The notes beneath the pieces are model-generated. The model saw only the letters and a list, made by a program, of their open reading frames with translations. It ran no database searches and was not told the origin of the DNA. The translations under genes were made by a program, and so were the position numbers. DNA of 64,000 nt. Source: Perlucidibaca aquatica. GTDB taxonomy: Bacteria; Pseudomonadota; Gammaproteobacteria; Pseudomonadales; Moraxellaceae. Positions 56,070-63,933 of this stretch are shown here, piece after piece. Location: assembly GCF_001676655.1 (NCBI RefSeq), contig NZ_LZDB01000001.1, forward strand, positions 248,001 through 312,000. Direction: 5' to 3'. The stretch's first letter is position 1. Every line of letters starts with the position of its first letter.

Positions 56070-56951
56070 ATGGCAAAGCCCGAATACCAAGAAGATATCG
56101 TTGTTCGTAAGAACCTAGACTTTCAGTTAGATGCCGATGACATTCCGCGCTACTGGATGGCAGGTGATGCCTTCAAAACACGCGTTTTCGATGCCGTACA
56201 GTCGACCTTTCCGGATGGCGAGCGGTATTTCATTTCTGCCGTACGGGCTTTCCGTGACCGCATCACCGACCCCGTGCTGCTGCAAGCCGTTAAGGACTTT
56301 TCCATGCAGGAAGGTCAGCATGGGCAAGTACACACCAGCTATAACGAGCGCTTACGTCGTCAAGGGATCTCCATTGATGGTTTCACGCGCCATACCAAAG
56401 AGATCACGGAAAATCGCTTACAGACGCTCTCCGCTGAGTACAACATCGCCATGACCGCGGCCTTAGAACATTTCACCGCCATGATGGCGGATTTGTTTTT
56501 TGCTGAAAAAGACATGTTGGAAGGCGCCGACTCGCGGGTGCGCGCCATGTTTGCTTGGCATGCCATTGAAGAAATGGAGCACAAAGCCGTGGCCTTTGAT
56601 GTGATGCAGAAAGTGGCGAATGTCGGCTATGGCCTTCGCGTCACGGCCATGACTCACGCCACTTTAGGTTTCAGTCTCTACACCGTGATTGCACCGTGGC
56701 ATATGTTAAAGATGGATGGCTACTCCACGCGTGAACGCCTGACGATGTATGCCAAGGGCTTGCCTTGGTTAGTCGGTCCACGCAAAGGCGTTTTGGGACG
56801 GCTCTTGCCCATGATCGGCAGCTATTACAAGCCGGGCTTTCACCCGAATCACATTCCTACCGTACACAACTACCGTGCATGGTTGGATGCGTTTGTGGCG
56901 ACGGGCGATCCGATGCTGGCAGCTGATGCGATGCATCGTGCGGCAGCCTAA
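56070..56951 (+). CDS. PF10118-family putative metal-dependent hydrolase (second copy)
   Basis: A 293-residue paralogue of the protein at 29940. The ligand blocks are conserved: QEGQHGQVHTSYN, AALEHFTAMMADL and WHAIEEMEHKAVAFDVMQ. Both copies also share the FPDGER/FPEGER segment near residue 45 and GSYYKPGFHP/YWSYYKPSFHP near the C-terminus. The family is of unknown reaction; the Glu/His pattern suggests a di-metal site in a helical bundle. It is divergent from an AraC gene, whereas the other copy is tied to TetR, so the two are probably regulated by different signals. Confidence 0.85.
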   Translation: MAKPEYQEDIVVRKNLDFQLDADDIPRYWMAGDAFKTRVFDAVQSTFPDGERYFISAVRAFRDRITDPVLLQAVKDFSMQEGQHGQVHTSYNERLRRQGISIDGFTRHTKEITENRLQTLSAEYNIAMTAALEHFTAMMADLFFAEKDMLEGADSRVRAMFAWHAIEEMEHKAVAFDVMQKVANVGYGLRVTAMTHATLGFSLYTVIAPWHMLKMDGYSTRERLTMYAKGLPWLVGPRKGVLGRLLPMIGSYYKPGFHPNHIPTVHNYRAWLDAFVATGDPMLAADAMHRAAA

Positions 56952-56977
56952 GTGGGTCTAGGACTCAACGAAAAAGT

Positions 56978-57051
56978 TGGAGCGGGCGATGGGAATCGAA
57001 CCCACGGCTCTAGCTTGGGAAGCTAGGGTATTACCATTATACGACGCCCGC
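56978..57051 (-). tRNA. tRNA-Gly (CCC)
   Basis: A 74-base cloverleaf on the minus strand with encoded CCA (complement of 56978-56980). Acceptor arms are GCGGGCG and CGCCCGC, the anticodon stem CTAGC/GCTAG encloses TTCCCAA with anticodon CCC, and the T arm has GGTTCGATTCC. It reads GGG codons. It lies between the second PF10118 gene and the PanZ-like gene. Confidence 0.96.
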
Positions 57052-57113
57052 GTAACGCAGGCCGGCATTGTAACCAGCGCCGGCCTGTCCACAACGACTT
57101 TTCAGTAAATTTG

Positions 57114-57434
57114 TCAGCTATCCAGCGCTGAATAATCTTGCGCTGAGAGCACCCGCCGTCCCGAAGCATTCTCGAGCTCGCGCATATCATGGGCCAGTCG
57201 CTGTAACACGCCGCGCCCGCGTGTGGCGGGGTGAATCCCAAAGTGCAGTAATTGCCGCCCTTGCGTATCGCCACAGGCCCAAGCACCTGCCACTGGCTTA
57301 TCGTTGAACCAGCCGATATAGAGCGTGGCGCCGCTATCCAACGGGAGTAAAGGCACTTCCGGTTCGAATTTTTGCATGCGTTGCTGCAAGTCAGCATCTA
57401 GGGGCAGGGCGTGAGCACGGGTTATGACTGGCAT
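57114..57434 (-). CDS. PanZ-like GNAT-fold protein
   Basis: A 106-residue short GNAT-fold protein. TLYIGWFNDKPVAGAWACG and HPATRGRGVLQRLAHDM (the latter the acetyl-CoA loop) resemble PanZ/PanM, which binds acetyl-CoA and promotes cleavage and control of aspartate decarboxylase PanD in pantothenate synthesis. The domain is shorter than enzymatic acetyltransferases, in line with a sensor role. ATG 57434 follows AGGAG. It is divergent from hisB. A general small acetyltransferase cannot be excluded. Confidence 0.6.
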   Translation of the reverse strand: MPVITRAHALPLDADLQQRMQKFEPEVPLLPLDSGATLYIGWFNDKPVAGAWACGDTQGRQLLHFGIHPATRGRGVLQRLAHDMRELENASGRRVLSAQDYSALDS

Positions 57435-57485
57435 GATGACTCCTGAGTAATCACCGGAGTGTACCTAGGTCGGCCCCAGTGCGGC

Positions 57486-57491
57486 TATAAT
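57486..57491 (+). promoter_or_regulatory. Probable -10 box of hisBHA
   Basis: A perfect TATAAT lies 44 bases before the chosen hisB start in the short gap between the divergent PanZ-like gene and hisB. A clear -35 box is lacking. Confidence 0.5.
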
Positions 57492-57534
57492 CGCCGCTTC
57501 CAATATAGCCGGCGACAAGCCGATGGGGTTCAGC

Positions 57535-58128
57535 ATGACCGCACGCAGCGCGGAAGTGGTTCGTAATACGAAGGAAACAAAGATTCGCGCCGCCGTGAAT
57601 CTCGACGGTACCGGCCAAGGCGACCTGCGTACCGGCATGGCGTTTCTCGATCACATGCTGGATCAGGTGGTGCGTCACGGCCTCATCGACATCACCCTGG
57701 TCTGCGAGGGCGATCACCACATCGATGACCACCACAGCGCCGAGGATTGCGGCATCACGCTAGGTCAGGCGTTCGCACAAGCGGTCGGCGACAAGACCGG
57801 CATCCGTCGTTACGGCCACGCGTATGTGCCGCTGGACGAGGCGCTGTCGCGCGTGGTCATCGACCTGTCTGGCCGCCCCGGTCTGGAGATGCACTGCGAG
57901 TTCACGCGCAGCCACATCGGTCAGTTCGACGTGGACCTGTTCTACGAATTCTTCCAGGGTTTCGTGAATCACGCCAACGTCACGCTGCACCTCGACAACC
58001 TGCGCGGTCGCAATTCGCACCATCAGGCCGAGACGCTGTTCAAGGCCTTCGGTCGCGCGCTGCGCATGGCGGTTGAAGTCGATCCGCGCATGGCCGGCCA
58101 GATGCCGTCGACCAAAGGCTCTTTATAA
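57535..58128 (+). CDS. hisB: Imidazoleglycerol-phosphate dehydratase
   Basis: HisB dehydrates imidazole-glycerol phosphate to imidazole-acetol phosphate in histidine synthesis. The protein has 197 residues from ATG 57535 and is the monofunctional form; the histidinol-phosphatase domain fused in E. coli is absent. The two metal-binding motifs are [11 protein letters not shown] and RNSHHQAE, and [13 protein letters not shown] lies near the N-terminus. ATG 57535 has GGGG at a good distance; an upstream ATG at 57523 is possible. hisH follows 13 bases later. Confidence 0.96.
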   Translation: MTARSAEVVRNTKETKIRAAVNLDGTGQGDLRTGMAFLDHMLDQVVRHGLIDITLVCEGDHHIDDHHSAEDCGITLGQAFAQAVGDKTGIRRYGHAYVPLDEALSRVVIDLSGRPGLEMHCEFTRSHIGQFDVDLFYEFFQGFVNHANVTLHLDNLRGRNSHHQAETLFKAFGRALRMAVEVDPRMAGQMPSTKGSL

Positions 58129-58141
58129 TGAGCGTCGCGCT

Positions 58142-58774
58142 GTGACCTCAGTAGCAGTCCTCGATTACGGCATGGGCAACCTGCACTCCGTCGCGAAAGC
58201 GCTGGAGCAGGTGGGCGCATCCCGCGTCACGGTAACGGATGATCCGGCGGTGATTCGCGCGGCCGATCGCATCGTGCTGCCCGGTCAGGGCGCGATGCGC
58301 GACTGCATGGCGGAGATGCAGCGTCATGGCATCGACAGCGTGGTGCGCGAGCTGGTGCAGCAGAAGCCGCTGCTCGGCATCTGCGTCGGCATGCAAGCAC
58401 TGCTCGGTCGCTCGGATGAAAATGGCGGGGTCGATGGCCTCGGCATCTATCCCGGCAGCGTGCGTTTTTTCAGCGGTGTGCCGGCGGTGCGCGAGCAGCG
58501 TCTGAAAGTGCCGCACATGGGCTGGAACAATGTCCGCCAATCGCAACAACACGCGCTCTGGGACGGCATTGCCGACGGCTCGCGTTTCTATTTCGTGCAC
58601 AGCTATTACTGCGTGCCTGAGCGCCCCGAACTGAGCGCCGGCGAGTGCGAGTACGGTCTGCCGTTCTCCTGCGCCATCGCCGAGGGCAATCTGTTTGCCG
58701 TGCAGTTCCACCCGGAAAAGAGCGCGAAAGACGGCCTGCGTCTGCTACACAACTTTCTCAACTGGAGACCCTGA
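58142..58774 (+). CDS. hisH: Imidazole glycerol phosphate synthase, glutaminase subunit
   Basis: HisH hydrolyses glutamine and channels ammonia to HisF, which makes imidazole-glycerol phosphate and AICAR. The 210-residue class I amidotransferase has nucleophile Cys81 in [15 protein letters not shown] and the His-Glu pair in [10 protein letters not shown]; the N-terminus [18 protein letters not shown] is typical. The start is GTG 58142; the longer frame upstream lies inside hisB. Its stop overlaps the hisA start by one base. The partner hisF is not adjacent. Confidence 0.95.
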   Translation: MTSVAVLDYGMGNLHSVAKALEQVGASRVTVTDDPAVIRAADRIVLPGQGAMRDCMAEMQRHGIDSVVRELVQQKPLLGICVGMQALLGRSDENGGVDGLGIYPGSVRFFSGVPAVREQRLKVPHMGWNNVRQSQQHALWDGIADGSRFYFVHSYYCVPERPELSAGECEYGLPFSCAIAEGNLFAVQFHPEKSAKDGLRLLHNFLNWRP

Positions 58775-59502
58775 TGCTGATCATCCCCGCCATCGACCTG
58801 AAAGACGGTGCCTGCGTTCGCCTCAAGCAAGGCCGCATGGAAGACGACACCGTATTCTCGGATGACCCCATCGGCGTGGCAGCACAGTGGGTTGAGCAGG
58901 GCGCACGCCGTCTGCATTTGGTCGACCTGAACGGCGCCTTTGCCGGCGAGCCAGTAAATGGCGAAATCGTGCGTGCCATTGCTACGCGTTGGCCGCAATT
59001 GCCGGTGCAAATTGGCGGCGGCATTCGCTCGCTGGAAACCATCGAAGCCTATGTTCGTGCCGGCGTGTCGTATGTGATTCTCGGCACCAAAGCCGTGAAA
59101 GAGCCGAGCTTCGTACGGGATGCTTGCAAGGCATTCCCGGGCCGCGTCATTGTCGGGATTGATGCCAAAGATGGCTGGGTTGCCACCGATGGCTGGGCCG
59201 AAGTGTCCAGCGTGCAGGCGGTTGATCTGGCGCGTCAGTTCAAGGCCGATGGCATCAGCGCCATTGTCTACACCGACATCGCCCGCGACGGCATGATGCA
59301 GGGCGTCAATGTCGAAGCCACCGCAAAGCTGGCGCGCGACTCCGGCCTGCCCATCATCGCCTCCGGTGGCGTCACCAATCTCGATGACATTCGCGGCTTG
59401 CTGCGCGTGCGTGGCGATGGCGTCATTGGCACCATCACCGGTCGCGCCATTTATGAAGGCACGCTGGATCTGGCCGAGGCGCAGGCGCTGGCTGACGCCT
59501 AA
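58774..59502 (+). CDS. hisA: Phosphoribosyl-formimino-AICAR-ribotide isomerase HisA
   Basis: HisA catalyses the Amadori rearrangement of ProFAR to PRFAR, the HisF/HisH substrate. The 242-residue half-barrel-repeat protein begins [20 protein letters not shown] with the catalytic Asp, continues with [12 protein letters not shown] and [10 protein letters not shown], and has the second Asp in [13 protein letters not shown] and phosphate-binding [11 protein letters not shown]. The ATG overlaps the hisH stop (TGATG). In Pseudomonas hisF usually follows directly; here a Cys-cluster gene follows instead. Confidence 0.96.
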   Translation: MLIIPAIDLKDGACVRLKQGRMEDDTVFSDDPIGVAAQWVEQGARRLHLVDLNGAFAGEPVNGEIVRAIATRWPQLPVQIGGGIRSLETIEAYVRAGVSYVILGTKAVKEPSFVRDACKAFPGRVIVGIDAKDGWVATDGWAEVSSVQAVDLARQFKADGISAIVYTDIARDGMMQGVNVEATAKLARDSGLPIIASGGVTNLDDIRGLLRVRGDGVIGTITGRAIYEGTLDLAEAQALADA

Positions 59503-59535
59503 GTCAGTCACGCCATGAGTTAAGCGCAGTGCGTC

Positions 59536-59931
59536 ATGAATCGCATTCCCCTGCGACCTGCCGACATTGATCGACTTGAAACCTGGCATCGTTACCACAA
59601 GGGTCTCTGTAACGATTGCCGGGCTAGCTGCTGCACACTGCCGGTAGAAGTACGACTTGATGACCTGATCCGCCTCGGTGTGGTCGATGAGTTTGAGCGG
59701 GGAGAGCCGATTCGGCTCATCGCGCGTCGGCTGGAAAAGGCTCGAATCATCGGGCACTTCAGCCACAAACAGGAAGTCTTCACGCTCGCGCAACGCAGCA
59801 ACGGCGACTGTCTCTATCTGCATGCGACGACGCGCCGCTGCACCGTCTATGAACGTCGCCCAAATACCTGCCGGCAGCATCCGAAGGTGGGGCCTAAGCC
59901 CGGCTTCTGTGCTTATCGTTCGGCAAAATAG
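59536..59931 (+). CDS. YkgJ-family cysteine cluster protein
   Basis: A 131-residue protein with a CxxCxxxCC motif near the N-terminus (LCNDCRASCC), and further Cys residues in RRCTVYERRPNTCR and GFCAY. This pattern is that of the YkgJ/UPF0153 family, thought to bind zinc or an iron-sulfur cluster. The function is unknown. No signal peptide or membrane helix is seen. It is 33 bases after hisA and may be transcribed with it, and ada follows some 75 bases downstream. Confidence 0.85.
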   Translation: MNRIPLRPADIDRLETWHRYHKGLCNDCRASCCTLPVEVRLDDLIRLGVVDEFERGEPIRLIARRLEKARIIGHFSHKQEVFTLAQRSNGDCLYLHATTRRCTVYERRPNTCRQHPKVGPKPGFCAYRSAK

Positions 59932-60006
59932 CAAGCTTCGGAGTGCAGGGCCGTCAGGGGCTGGCTACAGTCAGCCCTATCAATGTATGACTGCGAGAGC
60001 CAGATC

Positions 60007-60849
60007 ATGACCAGCCGTGCCAAGCTTGCCGAACACCACGGACAAAAAATCACGGAGGCCTGCCGCCTGATCGAGACGGCAGAAACTTCGCCAACGCTGG
60101 ATGCGCTGGCGGCGCATGTGGGCGTCAGTGCCTGGCACTTTCATCGGCTGTTCAAGGCCGCGACGGGCGTAACGCCGAAAGCTTATGCGCGCGGGCATCG
60201 TGCCGAACATATGCGTACCGAGCTGGCTCGCCAGCCCACCATTACGGATGCCCTGCACGAGGCCGGCTATGGCTCTAGCGGCCGTTTCTACGAGCAAGCC
60301 GATGCCGTGCTCGGCATGACCCCATCAGCCTGGCGCGCAGGCGGCATCAATACCGATATTCAGTTTGCCGTGGGCGCGTGCTCGCTGGGTGCCATTCTGG
60401 TCGCGGAAAGCTGCCGGGGCATCTGCTCGATTCTGCTGGGCGATGACCCTGAACGACTGCTGCAGGATTTGCAGGACAGGTTTCCGCAGGCGCAGCTGCT
60501 CGGTGGCGATGCTGCCTTCGAGCGGCGCATCGCGCAGGTGGTCGGCTTTGTCGAAGCGCCGGCGATTGGCCTCGATCTGCCGCTGGATATCCGTGGCACC
60601 GCGTTTCAGCAGCGCGTCTGGCAGGCTCTGCGCGCCATTCCGGCTGGCCGTACGCTGAGTTACAGCGAGCTGGCGGCCGCCATCGGATCGCCCCGGGCCG
60701 TGCGCGCCGTCGCCAGTGCCTGTGCGGCAAATGCGCTGGCGGTGGTCATCCCCTGTCATCGCATCATTAGGCAGGATGGCGCACTTTCGGGCTATCGCTG
60801 GGGCATTGAGCGCAAGCGCGAGCTGCTGGCGCGCGAAGCCCGGTCGTGA
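60007..60849 (+). CDS. ada: Ada-like regulator/O6-methylguanine-DNA methyltransferase lacking the N-terminal sensor domain
   Basis: About 280 residues from ATG 60007. An AraC-type DNA-binding domain (about 1-110; HVGVSAWHFHRLFKAATGVTPKAYARG) is joined to an O6-alkylguanine-DNA alkyltransferase domain (about 120-275). Acceptor Cys250 sits in VVIPCHRIIRQDGALSGYRWG. Classical Ada has an additional N-terminal zinc domain, whose Cys takes methyl from phosphotriesters and switches on the activator; it is missing here. Another start at 59983 adds eight residues. alkB follows at once, so this looks like an alkylation-response operon. A GGGCTG/CAGCCC hairpin lies upstream at 59958-59977. Confidence 0.9.
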   Translation: MTSRAKLAEHHGQKITEACRLIETAETSPTLDALAAHVGVSAWHFHRLFKAATGVTPKAYARGHRAEHMRTELARQPTITDALHEAGYGSSGRFYEQADAVLGMTPSAWRAGGINTDIQFAVGACSLGAILVAESCRGICSILLGDDPERLLQDLQDRFPQAQLLGGDAAFERRIAQVVGFVEAPAIGLDLPLDIRGTAFQQRVWQALRAIPAGRTLSYSELAAAIGSPRAVRAVASACAANALAVVIPCHRIIRQDGALSGYRWGIERKRELLAREARS

Positions 60850-60851
60850 AC

Positions 60852-61499
60852 ATGATCGACGATCTCTTTGGCGAACCCGTCCGCCGGGACCATGAAGCGC
60901 TGGGGCCTGGCGCGGTTCTTCTGCATGGCTTTGCGCTGACGGAGGCCGGGGCTGTACTGGACGCCGTCCACGCCGTCACGATCGAAGCAGCTCTGCGCCA
61001 TCTGATCACGCCCGGCGGCTTTCGCATGTCAGTGGCCATCACCAACTGCGGCCGTCTCGGCTGGATATCTGACCGCAAGGGTTATCGCTATAGCGAGCTC
61101 GATCCTGAAACGGGGCAGCCTTGGCCAGCATTGCCGGATGCACTGCTGGCACTGGCGCAATCCGCAGCCGCTGTGGCCGGCTACGCTCACTTCACGCCCG
61201 ATACCTGCCTGATTAATCGCTATGTGCCGGGCGCACGCATGACGCTGCATCAGGATCGCAACGAGAAGGACTTCAGCCAGCCCATCGTGTCGGTGTCGCT
61301 GGGCTTGCCGGCGATGTTTCAGCTGGGCGGGATGCAACGCAGCGACAAACCCTTGCGCGTGCCGTTACAGCATGGCGATGTGCTGGTCTGGGGCGGGCCA
61401 TCGCGCCTGCGTTTTCACGGGGTATTGCCGCTGAAAGCAGGACAGCACGAAGTGCTGGGCGAACAGCGCATCAATCTCACATTTCGATGTGCGGGTTAG
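60852..61499 (+). CDS. alkB: Alpha-ketoglutarate-dependent dioxygenase AlkB
   Basis: AlkB oxidatively removes methyl groups from 1-methyladenine and 3-methylcytosine in DNA and RNA. Iron ligands are His133, Asp135 (LHQDRNEKD) and His189 (LRFHGV), and the 2-oxoglutarate-binding Arg lies in RINLTFR. The TPGGFRMSVAITNCGRLGW stretch and CLINRYVPGARM closely match E. coli AlkB. ATG 60852 gives 215 residues, as in E. coli (216); a GTG at 60846 overlaps the ada stop and is also possible. Transcription with ada is likely. Confidence 0.95.
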   Translation: MIDDLFGEPVRRDHEALGPGAVLLHGFALTEAGAVLDAVHAVTIEAALRHLITPGGFRMSVAITNCGRLGWISDRKGYRYSELDPETGQPWPALPDALLALAQSAAAVAGYAHFTPDTCLINRYVPGARMTLHQDRNEKDFSQPIVSVSLGLPAMFQLGGMQRSDKPLRVPLQHGDVLVWGGPSRLRFHGVLPLKAGQHEVLGEQRINLTFRCAG

Positions 61500-61508
61500 G
61501 TCAGGCGA

Positions 61509-61766
61509 CTATGCCGCCGACTGCCCTTGGTGCGTCAGGTCACCACGGCCAGCCAGCAGACCCGCAACACTGATATCTTCATCAAGCTCGTCCCAGTGCA
61601 AACCATTGCCAGATGCGCTGATAAAATACTGGGCGAGCTGCTCTTTTCTGGCCGCCATCAAGCGCGGGAACCATGCCAGCGGCACGCCCAAAGTACGCCC
61701 ATCATCAAGCTCAACCCACATGGTGTGTTCGTCGAACCGAAGCTCTTTAGCTGCCAAAGTGCTCAT
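61509..61766 (-). CDS. DUF2442 protein
   Basis: An 85-residue protein of the DUF2442 type: STLAAKELRFDEHTMWVELDDGRTLGVPLAWFPRL, then HWDELDEDISVAGLLAG. The LDEDISVxGLL ending is characteristic. The function is not established; the family is commonly encoded beside DUF4160, as here, and such pairs have been suggested to be toxin-antitoxin-like. ATG 61766 overlaps the end of the DUF4160 gene by 20 bases; the frame extends to 61802. It is convergent with alkB. Confidence 0.8.
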   Translation of the reverse strand: MSTLAAKELRFDEHTMWVELDDGRTLGVPLAWFPRLMAARKEQLAQYFISASGNGLHWDELDEDISVAGLLAGRGDLTHQGQSAA

Positions 61767-61998
61767 TCCAAGCCCTCTCAATTTGCTCTCGATGATCTGC
61801 AACTACTGCCATCATCTCACTCAAAGTACGCCTGTCAAAGCCAGCACTGTATGCAATACGCACCTCTGGATACATCCAGAACTTAGCTTCTCCGTTCGCA
61901 CTAACCGCGTGAATATGAAGAGGCTCACGCGGATCACCTTCATTGGCGAAGAAGTGAAACCGAACTCCCTTGTATCTGAAAACAACTGGCATCGGCAT
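61747..61998 (-). CDS. DUF4160 protein
   Basis: An 83-residue protein with the DUF4160 pattern: MPMPVVFRYKGVRFHFFANEGDPREPLHIHAVSANGEAKFW, then the helical C-terminus HREQIERAWNEHFG. Two conserved His in PLHIHA could be functional residues. It is the upstream partner of DUF2442. The base composition is slightly more A/T-rich than the neighbours. GAGG precedes the start. Its action is unknown; if the pair is toxin-antitoxin-like, this would be the better toxin candidate, but no evidence decides this. Confidence 0.8.
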   Translation of the reverse strand: MPMPVVFRYKGVRFHFFANEGDPREPLHIHAVSANGEAKFWMYPEVRIAYSAGFDRRTLSEMMAVVADHREQIERAWNEHFGS

Positions 61999-62048
61999 TC
62001 ACCTCGGAGCCTGCGCTCATTTCACAGAAGTTAGCACCTCATTCAGCC

Positions 62049-63647
62049 CTACGCTACCAAACTCCGCGCCACCGCCTCTGCGACCTTGATGCCATCCACA
62101 CCCGCTGAAAGAATGCCGCCGGCATAGCCCGCACCTTCGCCTGCCGGGTACAAGCCTTTGGTGTTGATGCTCTGGAAGTCGTCACCCCGCTTAATGCGGA
62201 TCGGCGAGGACGTACGCGTTTCGACGCCGGTGAGCACCGCGTCCTGCATGGCATAGCCACGAATCTGCTTATTGAAGGCGGGTAAGGCTTCGCGAATGGC
62301 GTCGATAGCATAAGCGGGCAGGCTGGCATCCAGCTCGCCTAAGGTAACGCCAGGCTTGTACGACGGCTGCACGCTGCCGAACTCACGCGATGGCCGCTTG
62401 GCAATGAAGTCCCCGATTAGTTGGCCCGGCGCGTTGTAGTTGCTGCCACCGAGCACGAAGGCCTGCGACTCCAGTGCGCGCTGGAAGTCGATACCAGCGA
62501 GCGGACTACCGGGATAATCCTCCGGCGAAATGCCCACCACGATGGCGCTGTTGGCGTTGCGCTCGTTACGCGAGTACTGGCTCATGCCATTGGTAACCAC
62601 ACGCCCTTCCTCTGAGGTCGCTGCCACCACGGTGCCTCCGGGGCACATACAGAAGCTGTAGACCGAACGGCCATTTTTGGCGTGATGCACCAGCTTGTAG
62701 TCGGCCGCGCCCAATATCGGATGACCCGCCTGCGGGCCGAAGCGGCAGCTATCAATCAGCGACTGCGGATGCTCGGCACGGAAGCCGATAGAGAACGGCT
62801 TCGCTTCGACATACACGCCTCGGTCATGAATCATCTGAAAAGTGTCTCGTGCACTGTGGCCCACCGCGAGCACCACATGGTCGCTACGGATCTGTTCGCC
62901 ATCCGCCAACGTCACGCCCCGCACCTGGCCGTTCTCAATATGCAGGTCTGCTACCCGTGCGCTGAAGCGAATTTCACCGCCTAGTGCAATGATGTTTTCG
63001 CGCATCTTCTCAATCATCGTGACCAGCTTGAAGGTGCCGATGTGCGGCTTGCTCACGTAGAGAATTTCATCTGGCGCGCCTGCTTTTACAAACTCGGTCA
63101 GCACCTTACGACCATGATGCAGCGGGTCACGAATCTGGCTATAGAGCTTGCCGTCAGAGAACGTACCGGCGCCGCCCTCACCAAACTGCACATTCGATTC
63201 AGGGTGCAGCTCGCGCTTGCGCCATAAGCCCCAAGTATCTTTAGTGCGTTCACGCACGGCTTTACCGCGCTCCAGCACGATAGGGCGAAAGCCCATCTGC
63301 GCCAAAATCAGCGCCACGAATAAGCCGCAAGGGCCAAAGCCAATGACCACGGGGCGCAGGAAATCGCCTTGCGGTGCGGGCGTAACAAATTGATAAGTCG
63401 TGTCTGGTGCATGCCCAACATGGGGGTCATCCGCCAAGCGATCGAGTACGGCGGCTTCTTGAGTCAGAGACACATCGAGGCTGTAAATCAACACGATATG
63501 ACCGCGCTTGCGGGCATCGTAACTGCGCTTATAGACGCTGTAGCTGACCAGCTCATGCTCGCGCACACCCAGGCGTAACAGAATCGCCGCGCGCAGCGCG
63601 TCGTCGCTATGCTCCAGTGGCAGCTTCAGGTCAGTTAATCGCAGCAT
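62049..63647 (-). CDS. FAD-dependent oxidoreductase (BaiN/HI0933-like group, NAD(P)/FAD-dependent)
   Basis: A 532-residue flavoprotein of unknown substrate. An N-terminal domain (about 1-90, LTDLKLPLEHSDDALRAAILLRLGV) of ferredoxin-like character precedes the dinucleotide fold PVVIGFGPCGLFVALILAQMG. Other motifs are ESNVQFGEGGAGTFSDGKLYSQIRD, DHVVLAVGHSARDTF and the C-terminal FAD contact GLYPAGEGAGYAGGILSAGVDGIKVAEAVA. ATG 63647 (MLRLTDLKLP) is chosen; the frame extends to 63755 into the neighbouring gene. The group is broadly conserved, with no clear role known to me. VF530 precedes it on the same strand. Confidence 0.88.
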   Translation of the reverse strand: MLRLTDLKLPLEHSDDALRAAILLRLGVREHELVSYSVYKRSYDARKRGHIVLIYSLDVSLTQEAAVLDRLADDPHVGHAPDTTYQFVTPAPQGDFLRPVVIGFGPCGLFVALILAQMGFRPIVLERGKAVRERTKDTWGLWRKRELHPESNVQFGEGGAGTFSDGKLYSQIRDPLHHGRKVLTEFVKAGAPDEILYVSKPHIGTFKLVTMIEKMRENIIALGGEIRFSARVADLHIENGQVRGVTLADGEQIRSDHVVLAVGHSARDTFQMIHDRGVYVEAKPFSIGFRAEHPQSLIDSCRFGPQAGHPILGAADYKLVHHAKNGRSVYSFCMCPGGTVVAATSEEGRVVTNGMSQYSRNERNANSAIVVGISPEDYPGSPLAGIDFQRALESQAFVLGGSNYNAPGQLIGDFIAKRPSREFGSVQPSYKPGVTLGELDASLPAYAIDAIREALPAFNKQIRGYAMQDAVLTGVETRTSSPIRIKRGDDFQSINTKGLYPAGEGAGYAGGILSAGVDGIKVAEAVARSLVA

Positions 63648-63717
63648 GATGATTCTCGATATCTCGGGTAAAGCAGTTCGGCCAATACAGATCGCCGGAT
63701 CGACCAGCGCCCTTATT

Positions 63718-63933
63718 TTAGAGGCTGCGGCGGTATAGCTCTTCAACTTTCTCACGCGCCCACGGTGTTCGACGCAAAAAAGTCAGACTGGATTTGATGC
63801 TGGGATTGTCGTTGAAGCAACGAATATCCACGACGCGACCCATCTCCACCCAGCCATAACGCGCCACCAATTGGGTCAGCATGTGCTCCAGCGTGATGCC
63901 CTGCAGAGGATCAATAAAGCGTTTTTCGTTCAT
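63718..63933 (-). CDS. VF530-family (DUF2132) DNA-binding protein
   Basis: A 71-residue protein matching the VF530 family: [51 protein letters not shown]. The family has a small helical DNA-binding fold, and the role is unknown. The N-terminal third and WARxKVExLY end are diagnostic. ATG 63931-63933 has GAGGG nearby. It is upstream of the FAD-dependent oxidoreductase gene; the last 67 bases of the window hold nothing further recognised. Confidence 0.88.
   Translation of the reverse strand: MNEKRFIDPLQGITLEHMLTQLVARYGWVEMGRVVDIRCFNDNPSIKSSLTFLRRTPWAREKVEELYRRSL

Noticed and set aside
58606-59934. Long open frame (442 codons) on the minus strand opposite hisA and the YkgJ-type gene
   Set aside because: It lies antisense to clearly recognisable hisH, hisA and YkgJ-type genes, and its product shows no motif. 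In GC-rich coding DNA such shadow frames are common.
59958-59977. GGGCTG/CAGCCC hairpin before ada as an attenuator or riboswitch
   Set aside because: A 6-base stem with no alternative structure, no T-run and no known ligand-binding motif; listed only as a note under ada.
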